From Tolypeutes matacus (Eukaryota; Chordata; Mammalia; Cingulata; Chlamyphoridae): DNA of 64,000 bases. This document shows, in pieces, positions 32,626 to 42,835 of the stretch. The DNA lies in the NCBI GenBank assembly GCA_026826555.1, contig JAKSZT010053928.1:2734691-2798690 (forward strand), in the 5' to 3' direction. Positions within the stretch are counted from its first letter, which is position 1. Each line of letters starts with the position of its first letter. The translations under genes were made by a program, and so were the position numbers. The notes beneath the pieces were generated by a model, which did not search any database, was not told where the DNA came from, and saw nothing but the letters and a program-made list of their open reading frames with translations.

Positions 32626-33085
32626 AAGAGTGTATTAGTTTCCTATTGTTGCTGTATCAAATTACTTCAAATTTAGTGACTTAAAACAACAGAAAGTTAT
32701 TCTCGTACAGTTCTGGAAGCCAGAAGCCCCAAGTCAGTTTCACTAGGCTAAAATCAAGGTGTTGTCAGGGAGGCCATAGAGTAAAATCTGTTGCTTGCCT
32801 TTCTCCAGCTTCTAGAGGCTCTCATTCCTTGGGCACATGGTAATATCACTCCAACCATGCTTCCATCACATCCCCTTCTCTGATGCCCCTGCCTCCCTCT
32901 TTCATTTATAAGAGCCCCACTGATGACACTGAGCTCACCTGGATAATCCATATTACTCTCTCCAACTCAGGTTTTTAACTCAATCACACCTGCAAAGTCT
33001 TTCTCCCTGTAAGGTAACATTTACAGGTTCTGGGGATTGGGACATGGACTTCTTTGGGGGGCATTATTCTACCTCCCACAAAAAG
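32626..33085 (-). mobile_element. MaLR-type solitary LTR (MLT1-like), antisense
   Basis: The LTR is 32631-33080 (TGTATTAGTTTCC ... ACCTCCCACA) flanked by aagag and aaaag, a 5-bp duplication with one mismatch. On the plus strand 'gacttaaaacaacagaaagt', 'cagttctggaagccagaagc' and 'caggttctggggattgggac' are the reverse complement of a common mammalian MaLR LTR. No internal region. It lies 321 bp from the LTR at 31413-32309. Confidence 0.8.
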
Positions 33086-33089
33086 AAAT

Positions 33090-33600
33090 GAAGAAACTGG
33101 GAAATAGAATTAGTAAGGAAGGTATATCAGCAGGGTTCAGCCAGGAAATGGGAACCATTCCAATATTCTAAACCAAGGAAATTTAATACAGAGAATTTGT
33201 TACACCAAGTGATGGAAAATCTGGAAGTCAAAAATAGGATGGTGATGTACCCACAGAGATTAGCAACAGTGGGAACTTACTATGAGCCCTAAGTATGGAG
33301 GGGAATGGGAGTGGAGGGTGGGATGGTGATACCAGAGTCCAGAAGCTGGGACCATTCTGTGAAAATCATGGTGCTGGCTTTCCAGTAGAAGTTGGGAGTG
33401 TGGAGGCATGGACTGTGGTGGGGCACTGGAGTTTCAGAGGAGACACGGTCATTGCTGGAAAAAACTTCCCAGGACAGAGAGATGGTCTAATAGTCTAGAT
33501 TCTCCCCTTCTCCCACTCTCCAATCTTCCACCAGTGTCCCTTTTGGCTAAATCAGTTGCAAGGGAGTCTGGGAAACAGGGTTGTAGAAAAAAATGGGGAA
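33090..33600 (+). repeat. Possible old unclassified interspersed repeat
   Basis: 'cagggttcagccaggaaatg', 'ggaaatttaatacagagaat' and 'tgatggaaaatctggaagt' have the feel of a mammalian interspersed repeat, but I cannot name the family. Short open frames within it are not genes. Confidence 0.3.
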
Positions 33601-33604
33601 AGAA

Positions 33605-34125
33605 TCTGGTTACAAAGAGACAATGAATGATGCAAAAGTTTTAAAGGACTAAGATTTGGTGGTGAAGAAAATGAGAAGGTATCTGAGGGACTTAACAATG
33701 GCTTTTAGATTTACACAAGTTATTTTAGAGATTATGATGACAGGCTGCTTTTAATTTCCAGAGAACCAGTATAAGTTAAAATAGAAGGTGGTAGTATGTG
33801 ATTTAGGAAAATTCTTCTACCTGTCAGGATTGAGAGATCTTAAAATACTTTTGAGAAGATAAATGAGGAATTCCCTTCTTTAGATATTTTGAGGGACCCA
33901 GCACCTATTTATTTGCAGTGGTTTGCTGGCTTCCTGCTCTGTGGGGGCTGAGCTGGCCCTTGCTATAGTTCTTTTTATGATTTATATCACCTTGAACTCT
34001 GGAGAGGGGCAAATACCACTGCAGCTGCCTGACTCTCTTGGCTCTGAGAAAGGAAAAAAAAATCTGTTGTAGCAGTAGAGTGGTGAATAGAAAGCAAATC
34101 AACCAAAGATCATTTCAGTGCAGGG
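33605..34125. other. Non-repetitive stretch, no gene seen
   Basis: No recognised repeat or coding sequence. Confidence 0.35.
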
Positions 34126-34129
34126 GTTG

Positions 34130-34440
34130 GTGGCTTACTTGAGTAAGTGATTTATGACACAATGTTTTTATTTGATCTAGCATTACAGGGATAAATTATT
34201 GAGTGCTAATTGTATGTTGATAAGCTGTTCCCGCTTAAATTTATTCCTTCCTCAGTTTGTGTTAATTGGGGCGGATTGGAACAGAAGGGGGATTGCTCTC
34301 TTGCTGCCTGGTTTGGTTTACTCTGTCGCTAAAATGCATAGTTTTAACTGTCTTGACTGTGTTTCATGCTAATTGGAAAAGGAAGCTCCTCTGGTGGACT
34401 TAATGCATGTTCCTTTTTTCCATAAATAAATTGTTAAAAA
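34130..34440. promoter_or_regulatory. Candidate conserved non-coding element
   Basis: A repeat-free block rich in homeobox/POU-like motifs: ggataaattattg, gtgctaattg, tgttaattggggcgg, atgctaattgg and cttaatgcatg, with a GC-box-like ggggcgg. This style (AT cores in ordered, non-decayed DNA) is typical of developmental enhancers, but function is not visible directly. Proposed only as a comparison target. Confidence 0.28.
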
Positions 34441-34444
34441 GCAA

Positions 34445-36245
34445 TATTACTCCTATCTTCTTATCCAAGTTTACCTAAGTCACAGCTGAAGGCAGAGTCG
34501 GAAGTGGACTGGCAGAAGGCTGGGGGATTTAAAATGTATATTTTACCATTTGCAATTTAAATCCTCCTTAGATAAAGCCATTATTTCCCAGGGGAGGAAA
34601 ATATTGAATGTTTCCTGCATAGGTGGCTGCATCTTGGGCTAATGTTTCTCTGACTGACCCCCTCCTGATGCCCGCATGCGGGGACTTAGTGGCAGTGTGA
34701 AGACCAGTCGCGAGAACCTGCATATGTTCATGTGGAGGGGTCGGTGTGGACGGGGGTGAGATGGGGGATAACTGAGAGATATTTAAGGTCTCGTCTCTCA
34801 AGAGACTCCTACTCATAAGTACTCTAACTCCAGGCAAGCTGAATGAGTCTGGATTTTAAGAACCCAATACAGAAGACACCAAACAGCAAATGACCCGCAG
34901 GATTACAAGTAGAAAAGCCACGTTGAGATGAAAGGAAATCAAGGGCTGAAGAAATAGTAACATTGCAAATGGGGAAACCAGGTTCAGGGGTCTGAAGGGC
35001 CATCCGTTGAAGTTGCTACACATGGCCCAGGTGGAATATTGTAAACATTGATCCCAGACACACACTCTTGCGCTGAGAAATTCTGCTGGATATGGGCAGG
35101 TGTGTACCTGGTTGTAGACCAGAGAGGTGGATGCCACAGGTGCCAGGAGCTCCTGCATGTAGCAGAGACAGTAGGTGGGTCTCTGCAGGCCTCTTCCCAG
35201 GATGGAGGACCCCTCCTTCCCCTGTATGCTCCCATCAAACTCTCTTCCCTCTCTCTGATTTGTTTGTAGGTGTCTTATATAATCTTTTCTTCTGGCTCAT
35301 CTCCCTCAAATTAAAATCACCAGTGAGCATGTAGCCTTCGTCATCAAAGTGGAGAGAACAGCATTGGCCTGCCTTTGTTAGAGAGCAAAGCTGAGATAAA
35401 GTAAAGGTGGTTTTGACCCATATGAAAGATATATCGCTCTGTATGTACTGAAAGAACTTTGTAATCAGGCAGTTATATCCTTAAAATTGCCCCCAAAATG
35501 TGAATTTTGAGGTCATGGCCTGCTGACGTTTCAGGGAATTGCTCTAATTCATTTAAGAAGCCATTTTGGCTGTTGGCTAGTTAGTTGAAACAGGGGTCAT
35601 AACTACAGGAAGATTAGCAAGAAATTGCTGCTACTATGATGTACTTCCTCAGGGAAGGAAAACCAGCTAAGCATTGACAGTGCTATTCACCCTGTCGTGG
35701 CATTACAGTTTTCTACTAAAGCATACCACAGTCTTGTCAATCCTTCTCTGAGATAACGGGAGGTGATAGAAGCCGGCAGGTGAGGAGGGAGAGCCCTAGA
35801 TTCCAGCTTGGGTTTTCTGCTGGCAAGGATCCTTCTTTAGTTTTCTTGGGAGTCTGGGGGCCCCCCAGAAACTATTCTGGTATCCAGGAAGCCAAAACCA
35901 GGAGCTGGACTTCTTAGGTACAGGACCACCTGGAGTGCTGGGACCTGGAGGGGAAGCCAGGCCAGCTTCAGAGGGAAGAGCAGGGGTTCAAATTCCCGAG
36001 ATAGGGGCCCCCAAGCCACAAGTTCAGAGCTGGATGGGAAAGAGGCTGGAGACAGCTCAGTGTGCACGTTGGCAGGGGTCCTGTCCCATGTCAGTCTTCG
36101 AGTCCCAGCCACTGAGAAAGACAATGGCCACCGATAGGTTTAGACTGAAAATAGGAGGCCAAAGCTAGAAGGCAAACTTAGGGCCCACTCAGTGGAACTC
36201 AGAAAGGTCTAGCCTTGAACTAGAGTCCAAAGGCAGCAAAGAATT
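34445..36245. other. Non-repetitive stretch, higher GC in places, no gene seen
   Basis: Overlapping open frames up to 100 codons on both strands at 34568-35334 and 35837-36168 have no recognisable domain. GC rises at 35760-36110. No CpG island. Confidence 0.4.
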
Positions 36246-36249
36246 GTAG

Positions 36250-36470
36250 AATATAAAGAGCAGTGCAAAGTTATTGTCCAAACTCTGACTCTGACAATTA
36301 CTAGCTATGAGACCTGGATGAGGGACTCAATCTCTCCATACCTCAGTTTCCTTGATTCTGAAATCGTAGTGTCTTTCTCATAAGATTGTTGGGAAATTAA
36401 CAAATGAGATCGTGCAGGAAAACCCTGTGTGGAGCACAGTGCCTAGTATTATCTAGTACTGGGTAAACTG
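36250..36470 (+). repeat. MIR SINE
   Basis: 'gacaattactagctatgaga', 'tctctccatacctcagtttc' and 'gtggagcacagtgcctagta' follow the MIR core and 3' end in sense orientation. Confidence 0.82.
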
Positions 36471-36474
36471 TAAC

Positions 36475-37240
36475 TAGTATTACAACCTCAGCTGTCTCTA
36501 ACCTTGACAGCTCAGAATGTGAGTCACAGATTCTTCCCATGTGCTCTCCGGCGAGAACTTCCACACTGCCATCAAACTTGCAGCTGCTTAGGCATGAGCT
36601 CTGTGGGACTGGGAGGGTGGTATCTTCCTGAGCAGCTTTGAGAACGGATCTCTGGCCCCTTCTCGGTTCCTGAACCCAAGCTTGCTGGGTTAAATGATCT
36701 CCCTCTGTCCCGGCTGGTCCCTTTGGCTACTGCCATCAGCACCCTCAGCCACATTCAGGGCAAGAGGCCGCCCCCTCTCGGAGCAGCTGGTGGGGCCCCA
36801 TTGCCGGCCTCTGCCTGCCCCCGGTATGGAGATGGGAAGTGGCAGGCGGAGCGGCAGCTGCTGCCGCTGCCTCCCTCTGGGCCACTGTAATGTCTCCCAA
36901 GGGGCCAGCCTAAGCTTGGATGAGCCTTGGAAAATTAGTGAGCAATTTTGACTTGTTTAATTTTTCTCTCCTAAGAATGAGGAACTTGAGAGACCATGTC
37001 CTCTTAATCATCTTTTGAGAGGAAAGACAGGAGAAAAGAGAGACATTCAAGAAAATACAGAGCAATTAATCTGTTCATTCATGTTCAGTAAATGACTGCT
37101 CTGAGTACGTTCGTTCCTTTATTCCACAAAGGTTTGTGGGCACCCACTCTGCACAGAGCCCCAGGGACGCTAGGGTGAATTAGGAACGTACACCTTCGGG
37201 AATGCTGCAAGCTGTTGGGGGGCTGGGGTGGAGAGAAGCC
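36475..37240. other. Unique stretch containing a local GC/CpG peak
   Basis: GC content and CpG density peak at about 36730-36900, the highest in the window. The sequence includes gaggccgccccctctcgg and gcggagcggcagctgctg. It is repeat-free. I cannot identify an exon; the 85-codon plus frame at 36694-36951 has no known domain. A regulatory element is possible. Confidence 0.35.
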
Positions 37241-37242
37241 AA

Positions 37243-37460
37243 GAAGCCTACCATTTGTTGAGCATTTACTATGTGCCATGCCATGAGCTAAGTACTTAAT
37301 CCTCACAAAAAACCCCATGAGACAAGATTCTTACTCTCATTCTACAGAGGAGGAAATAGAGGCTTAAGATGAAGTCACCGACTTGGAGTCACATTGGGAA
37401 GGTGGCAGGACTCTGGGACATAAAAGCCCTTGCTTTCTTCACTCTATCATGCTGCCTCTG
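37243..37460 (-). repeat. MIR SINE
   Basis: 'tgttgagcatttactatgtg', 'cttaatcctcacaaaaaac', 'attctacagaggaggaaata' and 'aagtcaccgacttggagtca' are the reverse complement of MIR. Confidence 0.85.
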
Positions 37461-37464
37461 TGTG

Positions 37465-38120
37465 AACCTGCTCATTCAGCTCTAGTACAACATGGTATTT
37501 AGGAACAGGGATGTTAAATGTCATGAGAAGGTGCAAATTCAAAGGAATCCTGGCAGCTCAGAGGACAGAGGGGTTGTTCCTGGCTGGGCTGAGGGCCTGA
37601 GTGGTTCTTGGACTTGGACTTGAGGAAGTGGGTGGAAGGAAGCGCCTGTCATAGGAGTGGGAGGGACAGGGCGGCCCTGAATGGTTCCCTTTGCCTGAGG
37701 GTGTTAGGGCAGCCGAAGGAGTAAGCAGTGGTTATCTCAGGTCTGGCCAGGTCTCCTTTCTATGCCAAGAAGGGAGCAAATGATACCAGTTATCAAGTAG
37801 GAGTGGAATGAGTCAGGACAAATCGTGAAATGTGCTTTGTACTGTCAGGGTGCAATAAATACTTGTCAAGGTATTATGCTTGGTTTCATTTTCATCGCCA
37901 TCACCCTTCTCCCCCACCGCTCACATTTACTAAGTGCCCATGTGCATGGGAAGCATTTGGTGTCAGCCTCAGGAAAGTCTGAGTGCACTCATCCCTCTTC
38001 TCATCCATGAGCTCACCCTTGTCCGTGTTAGTTTACAGCAGCCAACACTCTTGCCAGATGTTACATGGGAGTGTCAGGAAGGAATACCACTTGCCAAGAT
38101 GTGGGGAGGTCCCAGGAGCT
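37465..38120. other. Non-repetitive stretch, no gene seen
   Basis: Several short open frames (61-96 codons) at 37825-38224 overlap in different frames and none is recognisable. A MIR-like start occurs at 37923 (catttactaagtgccca), so the MIR fragment at 38125 may be the far part of a split copy. Confidence 0.35.
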
Positions 38121-38124
38121 CTGA

Positions 38125-38235
38125 TATGCATTATTTCATATATTCTGGTATATATACATGGCCATGGAATGATTCTCATTTTATGGATATGAGCACTGAG
38201 GCTCAGACAGGCCAAGGTGTATAAAGACCCAGCCA
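38125..38235 (-). repeat. MIR fragment
   Basis: 'gattctcattttatggatat', 'gagcactgaggctcagaca' and 'aagacccagccaatgagag' match the antisense MIR core, shortened on both sides. Confidence 0.55.
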
Positions 38236-38304
38236 ATGAGAGTAAGGTGGAATTCTCCTCCCAAAGAGAAGCTTAGGAGCTGAGGGGACACTTCACAGCT
38301 TTAT

Positions 38305-38323
38305 GGGGGGGGGGGCGGGGGCA
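38305..38323 (+). repeat. Poly(G) tract
   Basis: Eleven G, one C, five G, then CAGG. It can form an intramolecular or stacked G-quadruplex and is a likely sequencing-error site. Confidence 0.9.
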
Positions 38324-38397
38324 GGTGTCAAATAATAATCTGGATAAGTTTAGTTGATACAAGTTACTTGTTAAAAAGGTTAAACTACTTGTATTGC

Positions 38398-38638
38398 TGA
38401 AATTGAGGCAGTATAGTAAAGGAGAAAAATAGACAAGGATGTTGTAGTCATGCCATCCTGAGTTCAAATCCTGGCCCTCCACTTAGCTTCTCTGGGTCAA
38501 GACACTTAATCCTCTGAGCCCTGCTTTCTTCACTCATGAAATCAGTAGAATAATATACTCTCTATAGGGTCATTAAGGTTAAGTGACATAATTTATGTAC
38601 AATATATGTAGCTCTGTCCCTGGTATATAGTATCTCCT
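38398..38638 (+). repeat. MIR SINE
   Basis: 'gagttcaaatcctggccctc' (retaining a tRNA-type B-box relic), 'acacttaatcctctgagccc', and 'cctggtatatagtatctcc' match sense MIR. Confidence 0.82.
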
Positions 38639-38927
38639 TCTCTGCTCTGTCTTCTCCAGCAGATGATTGTTTTCTACTTTAACTGGTTTGGATATATAAC
38701 TATTGACATTTTGATCTGCTCAGCCCAAGACTATTATTTTTTTTGCTGATATTGCATGGATACCCAAAAACCTTGTTACAAGAAAGCTAGGACAATTAGC
38801 ATTGGCTATCTGTTTCTCCTCAAAGGCTGCCAGAGCACCTTTCGACTTCAGGGTTGACCCTTTGAAATTGCCTTGGGTTCATGATTTGAGGGTCCATTGA
38901 AAGCCCATGCAGTTATTCACTAAACTT

Positions 38928-39298
38928 TCCCCTTTTACTCTAAGCTAGACTACATTTCCAGTGTGGCTCACAGTTAGGTGATTATGTGACTGAGTTCTGG
39001 CCAATGGAATGTGGGTGGATATGATGGAGATGTGGAATATGGGTAGAAAGCCTGGCCCCTAGGAGTTTCCCACAAGTCTTCCTCTTTCTCCTCATCTGCT
39101 TACCATATACTGGATACAGTGAAGGACTCCACTAGATGGAAGGAGCCTGGTTCCCTGAATGACTGCATGGAGCAGAGCAGCCACTCAACTCCATGAACTG
39201 CACTGGACTGTGAGAGAGATATAAACTCTTGCTGTGTTAAGCCACTGAGATTTGGGGGTTATTTATAATAGCAATTAGCCTGCCCTAAATAATTCAGT
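38928..39298 (+). mobile_element. Old MaLR/ERVL-type LTR remnant
   Basis: 'gactgagttctggccaatgg', 'ggttccctgaatgactgcat', 'ggagcagagcagccactcaa', and 'gttaagccactgagatttgg' are a well known mammalian LTR-type sequence ending near 'cctgccctaaataattcag'. Diverged; no target duplication identified. Confidence 0.6.
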
Positions 39299-39528
39299 CC
39301 GCTTTTGAGTTATACCAAGATATTTCCAGCCATCATTTATACTATCTCTAAATGACTCTGCAAAATCAAATACCCTGGCAGAGGTAATACATTTCCTTAC
39401 ATTAGCATAAATTAATGTATAAATTTAGCCTGCTAGATCCAAGCAGGGCCCTCAGGATATATGGCTCTGTTTTTGATCACAGTGTGGCTGAGGGCAAGAG
39501 ATGGCTGGTAACATAGTACATGTGTTTA

Positions 39529-39699
39529 CAGTGGTTCTCAAAATGTCAACATCACCTGCAACTTGTTAGAAATGGAAATCTCCAGCCTCATCCCAGATCT
39601 ACTGGATCAGGAACTCTGGTAGTGGGGTCCAGCAAGGTCTGCTTCCATAATCATTCCAGGTGATTCTGATGCATCGGGCTAAGGTTTGAGAATGACTGA
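39529..39699 (+). repeat. MER5A element, near full length
   Basis: It starts cagtggttctcaaaatg and ends ggtttgagaatgactg, so the terminal inverted repeats (cagtggttctcaaa against tttgagaatgactg) are still recognisable. The inner blocks 'acttgttagaaatggaaatc' and 'aggtgattctgatgcatcg' fit the family. Best preserved MER5A here. Confidence 0.88.
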
Positions 39700-39704
39700 G
39701 GAAG

Positions 39705-40055
39705 GAGGACTGCTGGAGCATTGGAGCGCACATCTGGAAAGAGCAGAACTGGGTAAAGTTTCACAGAGACTTCACCCAAGGAGCCTGAGGGCACCAGGTG
39801 GGTAAGACAAGGGGAGAAGAACCACAGAGGAGTACTTTACAATTTCTTTTATGATGATCTCATTGACTATCCAATGAGTTTAGGAATTTGGTTTGCCACT
39901 CTATTGAGGATTAATTATCATTTCTGAATTCTTAGACTATGGAATCTGGAAGATTGCACCTCCTTTCTTATTTTTCTTTCCCTTTCAGAACTCCCTTGAG
40001 TAATCCTAAAGCCAAAGTCAAATGCTGAGCTAAATACCTGCATTGGCATGGGAGT
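39705..40055. other. Non-repetitive stretch, no gene seen
   Basis: No recognisable repeat or coding sequence. Confidence 0.35.
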
Positions 40056-40059
40056 AGAG

Positions 40060-40330
40060 AGTTGCCCTGGTTTATTCCAACAGCGAAAGTGGAATTGAGT
40101 TAATACTTTTGGTGATTTGTTGACTGATTGAAACTAGATCCAGGCAAAAGCAATGCAAAATTAATGGCACCTGTTTAAATACAGTTTTTTTTTTGTGCGC
40201 CCTTTGGGGCAGCTGGAGGTTAATTTGCGAAAGAGTGTAAAGCATTTTGCAAACAGGGACTGGAAAACAACTTTAAAATCTGGTGGGAAACTTACCCTTG
40301 ATCCCTAATTGGTAAGTAGTTAATGCCACG
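40060..40330. promoter_or_regulatory. Candidate conserved non-coding element (POU/homeobox/E-box cluster)
   Basis: Within 40 bp there is an octamer-like atgcaaaattaatgg (40153-40167) directly followed by an E-box cacctg (40168-40173). More sites lie on either side: gagttaatac, gaggttaatttgcg and tccctaattggtaag. The block is repeat-free and bounded by ordinary sequence. Function is inferred only from motif density. Confidence 0.3.
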
Positions 40331-40334
40331 GAGT

Positions 40335-41010
40335 ATGGGAAAATACTTTCTTTGAAATTGTGGTCCTTGGTAATAAGATGCTTCTAAAATGCTTTTGAGT
40401 CAATGGCTTCTTAGCAAGAACAGGTAATCTTCAATAATAACTGAATAATGCAGCAGAAATTATATAAATGGAAAAAAAAATTGAGTGGGGGAAAATACAC
40501 AGACAATTCTGCTCAAAATGCATGTTTTACAAGCGGGCATGTTTTTCCCCAAGAGACCCCGTCATTGCTTCAGAGAATCACTTGCTATTTCATGCCACAT
40601 TCTCTATTCATGTGGTCTCCTCTCTCTCTGCTTCCTCCCCACTTCATATTAACTAGCAAGGGTCATGGATTTGGTGCCCCAGCTGCCAGGGTAAGCTTTG
40701 CCATAACAGCTTTAGGTAGTCTAAACTTGGGACAATTTAGCTGCCTGTAAAATCCCGCTGAATGAACTCTCTTATCATTTGTTAACTGCTAGGGCAAAGT
40801 TCACTGAAAAACATTCTTACTGCTAGTCTGTGAAACTGCGTCTGTTGAAGTCTTATGCACATGGACACGTTAGCCTATGGTCAAAATATGCTTATGGGGC
40901 AAATTATGATATGATTAATGTTGGCATCATTGAGCATACATTAATAGGATTTGCATATATAAAAATTTTGAATAATGTTCAAGGACATGAAATGATTTCC
41001 AATTTAATAA
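40335..41010. other. Non-repetitive stretch, no gene seen
   Basis: Open frames of 60-100 codons at 40448-41036 have no recognisable domain; the first starts in A-rich DNA. Confidence 0.35.
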
Positions 41011-41012
41011 TG

Positions 41013-41283
41013 ATAATATTATCTAACATTTATTGAAGTGTTATATGCCAGGCACTGTTCTAAACATTTTATATAATGATTTTATTAATCCTCGTGACAA
41101 CTCTAAGATATAGGTCCTGGTATTATATGTGTTTTACAAATGAGGAAACTGAGGCACAGAAAGTTTCAGTAACTTGTCCAAGATCACACAGTTAGCTCTT
41201 AAGCACCAGAGCTAGGGTGTGAACCCAGAGAATTTGACTCCAGAGCCTGTGTCCTTATCCCTTGTGTTACATTGTTAGGCTTG
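41013..41283 (-). repeat. MIR SINE, near full length
   Basis: 'tgccaggcactgttctaaac', 'ttaatcctcgtgacaactct', 'gaggaaactgaggcacagaa', 'caagatcacacagttagctc' and 'gtgtgaacccagagaatttg' are the antisense MIR consensus in order, with a very well preserved core. Confidence 0.92.
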
Positions 41284-41484
41284 TTAGGCACTCTGAGGCA
41301 GGAGAACGGCCTGGCTCTGCCTTGGTGGATTGGGAGGTTGTACAGGAAACTGAAAGCTGAAACTGAAAGTCTCTCAGACAGGCGTTAGCAAAATGATACT
41401 CATTCAAAAATTTTATTTTGGGAAGTTTAAACCCAAAGGGTCAATCTAGTACTGGAATCCTTATTTTGGTCCTTCCCTCAGTCA

Positions 41485-42832
41485 CTTTAAAAATACATAC
41501 ATTTAGTTTTTTATTAGAGAAGTTGTAGGTTTACAGAAAAATCACACAGAAAATACCAAGTTCCCATATACCCCCACCTCACAAACACAGTTTTCCTTAT
41601 TATTAACACTTTGTATTAGTGTGGTATCTTTGCTACAATTGATGAAACAATATTATTATAATTATACTATTAGCTGTAGTCCATAGTTTACATTAGGCTT
41701 CACTGTTTGTGTCACACAGTCCTATGGGTTTTTTTTTTAATTTTTATTCTGGTAACATATAGACAAATTTCCCTCTTTGACCACATTCAAATATAATTCA
41801 GTGGTGTTAATTACATTCACAATGTTGTGCTACCACCACCACCATTCATTCCAAAACTTCGCCATTAGCCCAAACAGAAATTCTACCAATTAAGCATTAA
41901 GCCCCCATTCCCTACCCCCATCCCACCCCGTGGTAACCTGTATTCTAGTTTCTGTGTTTATGAATTTGCTTATTCTAACTATTTCATATCCGTGAGATCA
42001 CACAATATGTATCCTTTTGTGTCTGCCTTATTTCACTCAAAACGTGTCTTCAGGGTTCTTTTTTTATGGCAGAATAACCTGTATATATATGTATGTAGAC
42101 ACCACATTTGGTTTATTCATTTATCAGTTGGTGGACACCTTAGGTGGTTTCCATCTTTTGGCAACTGTGAACAATGCCACTAGGATCATCAGTGTGCAAG
42201 CATCGTTCTAGTTCCTGCTTTCAATTATTTTAGGTATATACCTAGAAGTGGGATTGCAGGGCCATATTGTAATTCTGTACTTAACTTTCTGAGGAAATAC
42301 CAAACTGTTTTCAACAGTGGCTGCACCATTTCACATTCCCAACAATGAACGTGTGTTCCTATTTCTCCACATCTTCTCCAACAATTGTTAGTTTTCATTT
42401 TTTAATAGTTGCCTTTCTAGTGGGTGTAAAATGGCATCTCACTGTCGTTTTTTATTTTTTATTTTTTATCGGGAGGTCTCGGGGATCGAACCCAGGTCCC
42501 TCCATATGGGAGACGGAGGCCCAACCATTTGAGCCACATCCATCCCCCTTCACGGTAGTTTTGATTTGCATTTCCCTACTGACTAATGATGTTGAACATC
42601 TTCTCTTGTGCTTCGTGGACATTTGTATATCCTCTTTAGGGAGATGTCTCTTCAAGTCTTTTACCCATTTTTTAACTGAGTTTTTTTTTTTTTATTGTTG
42701 AGCTGTAGTATTTCTTTATATATTTTGGCTATGAGATACTTACCAGATATGTGGTTTCCAAATATATTCTTCCATTCTACAGGTTGTCTTTTTACTTTCA
42801 TGATGAAGTCTTTCAAAGCACAAAAAATTTTA
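41485..42832 (-). mobile_element. L1 3' half, antisense (3' UTR and ORF2 end), interrupted by a SINE
   Basis: The left end shows the antisense L1 3' terminus ('attagagaagttgtaggttt', 'agttcccatatacccccacc'). It is followed by antisense ORF2 C-terminal sequence ('ttgtgtctgccttatttcac', 'tgtgaacaatgccactagga', 'gggattgcagggccatattg') up to 'cattctacaggttgtctttt'. A DAS-SINE at about 42449-42547 splits it. Frames are broken. Its 5' side meets the sense L1 at about 42835, making a head-to-head pair. Confidence 0.85.
42449..42550 (-). mobile_element. DAS-type SINE, head-only form, in L1
   Basis: The plus strand has a T/A-rich tail, then the reverse complement of the tRNA-like head, including a good minus-strand B box (ggttcgatccc) and 'cccaaccatttgagccacat' for the A-box side. 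L1 resumes with gtagttttgatttgcat, matching the usual L1 order. The duplication at the junction is short and imperfect (tcactgtcg / ttcacggta). Confidence 0.82.
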
Positions 42833-42835
42833 AAT

